NCBI GenBank assembly: GCA_018398765.1
Contig: JAHBMJ010004256.1
Location: 19,599 to 81,951 of the forward strand
Source: Chromera velia
Lineage: Eukaryota; Sar; Chromeraceae
DNA: 62,353 bases
Direction of reading: 5' to 3'
Shown here one piece after another: positions 59,795 to 62,353 of this stretch. The number at the start of each line of letters is the position of its first letter. Position 1 is the first letter of the stretch. The position numbers and the translations under genes were made by a program. The notes beneath the pieces are model-generated. The model saw only the letters and a list, made by a program, of their open reading frames with translations, had not been told where the DNA came from and did not search any database.

Positions 59795-60085
59795 ATGGAG
59801 CGAGAGAAACCGTCGACTTCTTTCAGGATTCTAGCTGCCTCTTTGTACGTTGGCCTCCTTTTGTATTGTGATCGTTATTGCTTTTAAGTGAGTCGTTCAT
59901 TCGTTTCCAATCCTAGTTCCAATTATGCAATGAATTCCAATTTGAATGTACTTCATTATTATTATCAGTAGTGATTTATTACGATGTATAGAACTATAAA
60001 TGATGATAATGATTTTTAGCTTAAGCTAGCGAGCCACCACTTACACTCTGGCCAATTTAGCCTCTCGTCAGCAGTGTAGATGGGG
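59795..60085. other. AT-rich spacer
   Basis: No feature seen. Confidence 0.5.
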
Positions 60086-60087
60086 CC

Positions 60088-60327
60088 CTCAAAAAGGATG
60101 CCGAGATGTTCCTAAAGCTAGTCCTAAAGAACGTAGCGCATCTTGTAAGTCTGAAGTGGGAATCACTGTGGGATAGGACATACTACGGGCAGGTGTGCGC
60201 ATACATGAAGGCAAGAATGCAGGCAGCGCACCACAGAGCAGCCAGCGGGTGCCTGCGGGACACCAGGGGAGAGGTGCGAAGAGCGAGCATTGAGGGAGGG
60301 GCAGCAGCAGTGGCAGCACTCGGATAG
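60088..60327 (+). pseudogene. orphan coding fragment
   Basis: A GC-rich plus-strand frame in AT-rich surroundings. It encodes about 80 residues including LVSLKWESLWDRTYYGQVCAY and a basic AHHRAASGCLRDTRGEVRR segment, then a TAG. It looks like real protein sequence but has no start, splice or domain context, so it is probably a fragment of a dispersed gene or element. The family is unknown. Confidence 0.35.
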
Positions 60328-61089
60328 ATGGAGTGACAATCAGCTGCTCCAGGCGCTCTTAACGGATAAAGCAAGATCGTGGGAAGACATGGAGAGCTTA
60401 TAGGTAGTTGAGGATGATACTAGATTGGTCTATGACTGTGTGACTATATATGTAAAATTGCATGCATTAAGGTAAGTCAAAATATCAACAAAAAAAAATT
60501 TAATATGTCATGCAGAAGTTTGTCACTCAACCTAAGCCGGGTAGTAGGCCTGATGGGGCATTTAAAACTTGAAGCTAGGTTTTTATATAACAAACTTTGA
60601 GCCTGAGGTCCTTTTTTATTATTATTCTTTTAATTAAAGAACAGTTGTTAAAGACTGAGTTATATATGTTGTATAGATATTAGATCAGACTATTTAATAG
60701 CCTAAAGGGTATATGATTTCAAATAATTAGCCTCGTACTACCCACCCCCCAAGCCATAACATTGATGTACATTGATGTATAAATGCAGTACAATTATTTA
60801 AATTAAAGATATGATAGCATCGCGACTTCCCGTCTTCCCGCTGTATGTTTGTTTTTCTTCTGCATGTGCAGTAAGTCCTCCTCTGGTGTTCCTTCCATCT
60901 TTGCCCTTCTCCGTTCTGCCCTCAGTGCCCTGTACGTCGGTGATGGATGGTTCGATCTTTTCTTTTTTGCGCATGCTGACATATACAACCCGATGGGTGG
61001 GCAAGGTGGGCTACGGCTCGGCTGCCTGTTGATTGCTCTGATAGAAAGCTGTCTACCTATCAAGCCTGCAGGGTTGTTAAATACCGACA

Positions 61090-61480
61090 ACTATGAGTAC
61101 TAAAAAACGGAACCGACCCCCAATTTCGTTTTTTCCCGGTACTTTCGGTACTTTTTCGGTATTTTCATCACCGGCAAAAATTTTATAAAGTAAGGCCCTA
61201 GACTGCTACTTCTAGACCAGTTCTAGTTGAGTCTGATGTGGAAAACTGACTGTTTTAGAGTCAAAACTCTAGAAAGGGAGCCATGATGGGCCCGACGGCG
61301 AGCAAAGGCTGCAAAGCAGAGCGGGACAGTTTCTTTTTAGTGAGCAGGGGCTGCAAGGCAGAGCTAGTAAGTTTATTTTTAGTGAAAAAACCCAGCATCC
61401 AGTCATTTTAACGTTATAAAGCCTAGTTTAAACTTTAAATAAAATTTTTAAGGTACCGAAAGTACCGGTACCGAAAAATG
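61090..61480. mobile_element. inverted-repeat element with GGTACTTTCGGTAC ends
   Basis: The left part contains CCCGGTACTTTCGGTAC (about 61135-61152). The right part contains the complement, GGTACCGAAAGTACCGGTACCG (about 61452-61473). Between them is a degenerate tandem pair of about 50 bp built on GGGCTGCAAGGCAGAGC and TTTCTTTTTAGTGA. No coding capacity. The target duplication is not resolved. Confidence 0.5.
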
Positions 61481-62237
61481 GAAGCCTGCTGCCGGTGTGT
61501 AGATAATTTTATTCATCAGCTCTCTGTCTGCCCCCGATGGACTGCCGAACAAGGCTTTTTGCAGTGGTTGGCATATATATATTAATTAAATCAGACCGCT
61601 TCACTCGTTGTAACTCACTTTTTGGATCCACCTCCTTTTCTGATCTGGGGGTTCGCAAGTTCATCATATCGCTCTTGCGCTCTCAACCCTCTCTCCTCTT
61701 TATGATTTCTCGTCATATTGTAGTAAGTGATTGATTATATTAAGTTCAAATAACTGTCGTCCACTTAACTTGCAGCCGGTACAATTATTGAACAGACCCA
61801 TGCCTTGACCTATGTATGTATGCGCCACCCGGGAGTTCTAACTCTACTACCAAGGGTTTGGCATCAATCAATCAATCAATCAATCAAACAATTAATCATA
61901 ATCAACATTGTTTTTCACTAAATTAAAGTCTTTAATTTCGTATAAAATCACTTTTTACACTAATTTCTATGGCGTTTTTTAAATCACTTTTCACCTTTCA
62001 AGAGACATGTATATACAGACACATAATAGCATGGTAAATCAGACACACGTTAAAAAAAAATGTGATTAAACAGATAAAAAAATTAAAAAATGATATCCAT
62101 GCACAAAACCTAGCTTCAAAAAGAAAAGGAAGACAGAGAATTTTTGAGAGAAAAACAGAGAAAGAAAAAAAGAAATATACACTGATACAGACTCAGACAG
62201 ACACACTGTGATACGTACACACGCAGACACACACTCA

Positions 62238-62275
<38 letters not shown>

Positions 62276-62353
62276 CACACCAGATGTGTTGCAGTGTTGC
62301 GTAGAGGGACGGAAAGACAAAAGGAAGGCGGACGTGCTAGGAACAGATCCCCC
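61481..62353. other. AT-rich spacer with ATCA and CA microsatellites
   Basis: No gene seen. (ATCA)n lies at about 61864-61890 and (CA)n at about 62238-62275. Confidence 0.5.

Overview
This is nuclear DNA from a eukaryote. It has interrupted genes with GT-AG introns (GTCAGT and GTGAGT donors recur), polypyrimidine-CAG acceptors, LTR retrotransposons with target-site duplications (TSDs), many microsatellites and long AT-rich spacers. The gene content (DMAP1/SWC4, a BFR1-like protein, a CHK-type kinase, a Crinkler/RHS-type NTPase-nuclease, a RING/TRAF-zinc-finger protein with fascin-like repeats) and the intron style fit an alveolate-type protist. A chromerid alga such as Chromera velia is my best guess; that is inference, not proof.

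Layout. 1-3.6 kb is GA/CT-rich low-complexity DNA with no gene I can name. 3.58-4.43 kb (-) is a hypothetical gene with an in-frame stop. 4.5-6.2 kb is AT-rich. 6.23-9.05 kb is a nested pile of DNA transposons with 8-bp TSDs, inserted into the last exon of a (-) strand Crinkler-like gene. That gene's exons run from about 8.95 kb up to at least 11.93 kb, and by a phase-consistent exon chain probably to about 14.5 kb. 15.45-16.67 kb (+) is an intronless CHK/EcKinase-like gene. 18.5-23.0 kb (-) is DMAP1/SWC4 in six exons, divergent from a nine-exon BFR1-like gene at 23.6-27.7 kb (+). 29.74-34.35 kb (+) is a Ty3/Gypsy-type element with 5-bp TSDs, no integrase and in-frame stops, sitting in the terminal repeat of an older DNA element. 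34.87-41.08 kb (-) is a second Ty3/Gypsy element with almost identical LTRs, a gag-pol -1 frameshift site, a full integrase with a chromodomain-like tail, and many in-frame stops. 41-44 kb is spacer with GGAA and GAGT repeats. 44.27-48.50 kb (+) is a large zinc-knuckle, proline-rich protein. 49.65-52.67 kb (-) is an unrecognised multi-exon gene. 54.32-57.39 kb (+) is a RING-TRAF zinc finger protein with three fascin-like beta-trefoils. 58.87-59.79 kb is a non-autonomous hAT element carrying gene-like sequence. The rest, to 62.35 kb, is AT-rich spacer with another inverted-repeat element.

The genes do not form a pathway. DMAP1 (chromatin remodelling and acetylation) and BFR1 (mRNP/secretory function) are housekeeping genes sharing a 577-bp divergent intergenic region. 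The most interesting part is 6.2-14.5 kb. There a Crinkler/RHS-type protein, a class with deep transposon ancestry, has had its carboxy terminus replaced by the end of a DNA transposon. It also appears to carry a minisatellite as a coding exon. Exon coordinates were worked out by hand from splice motifs and phase agreement; transcript data would settle them.
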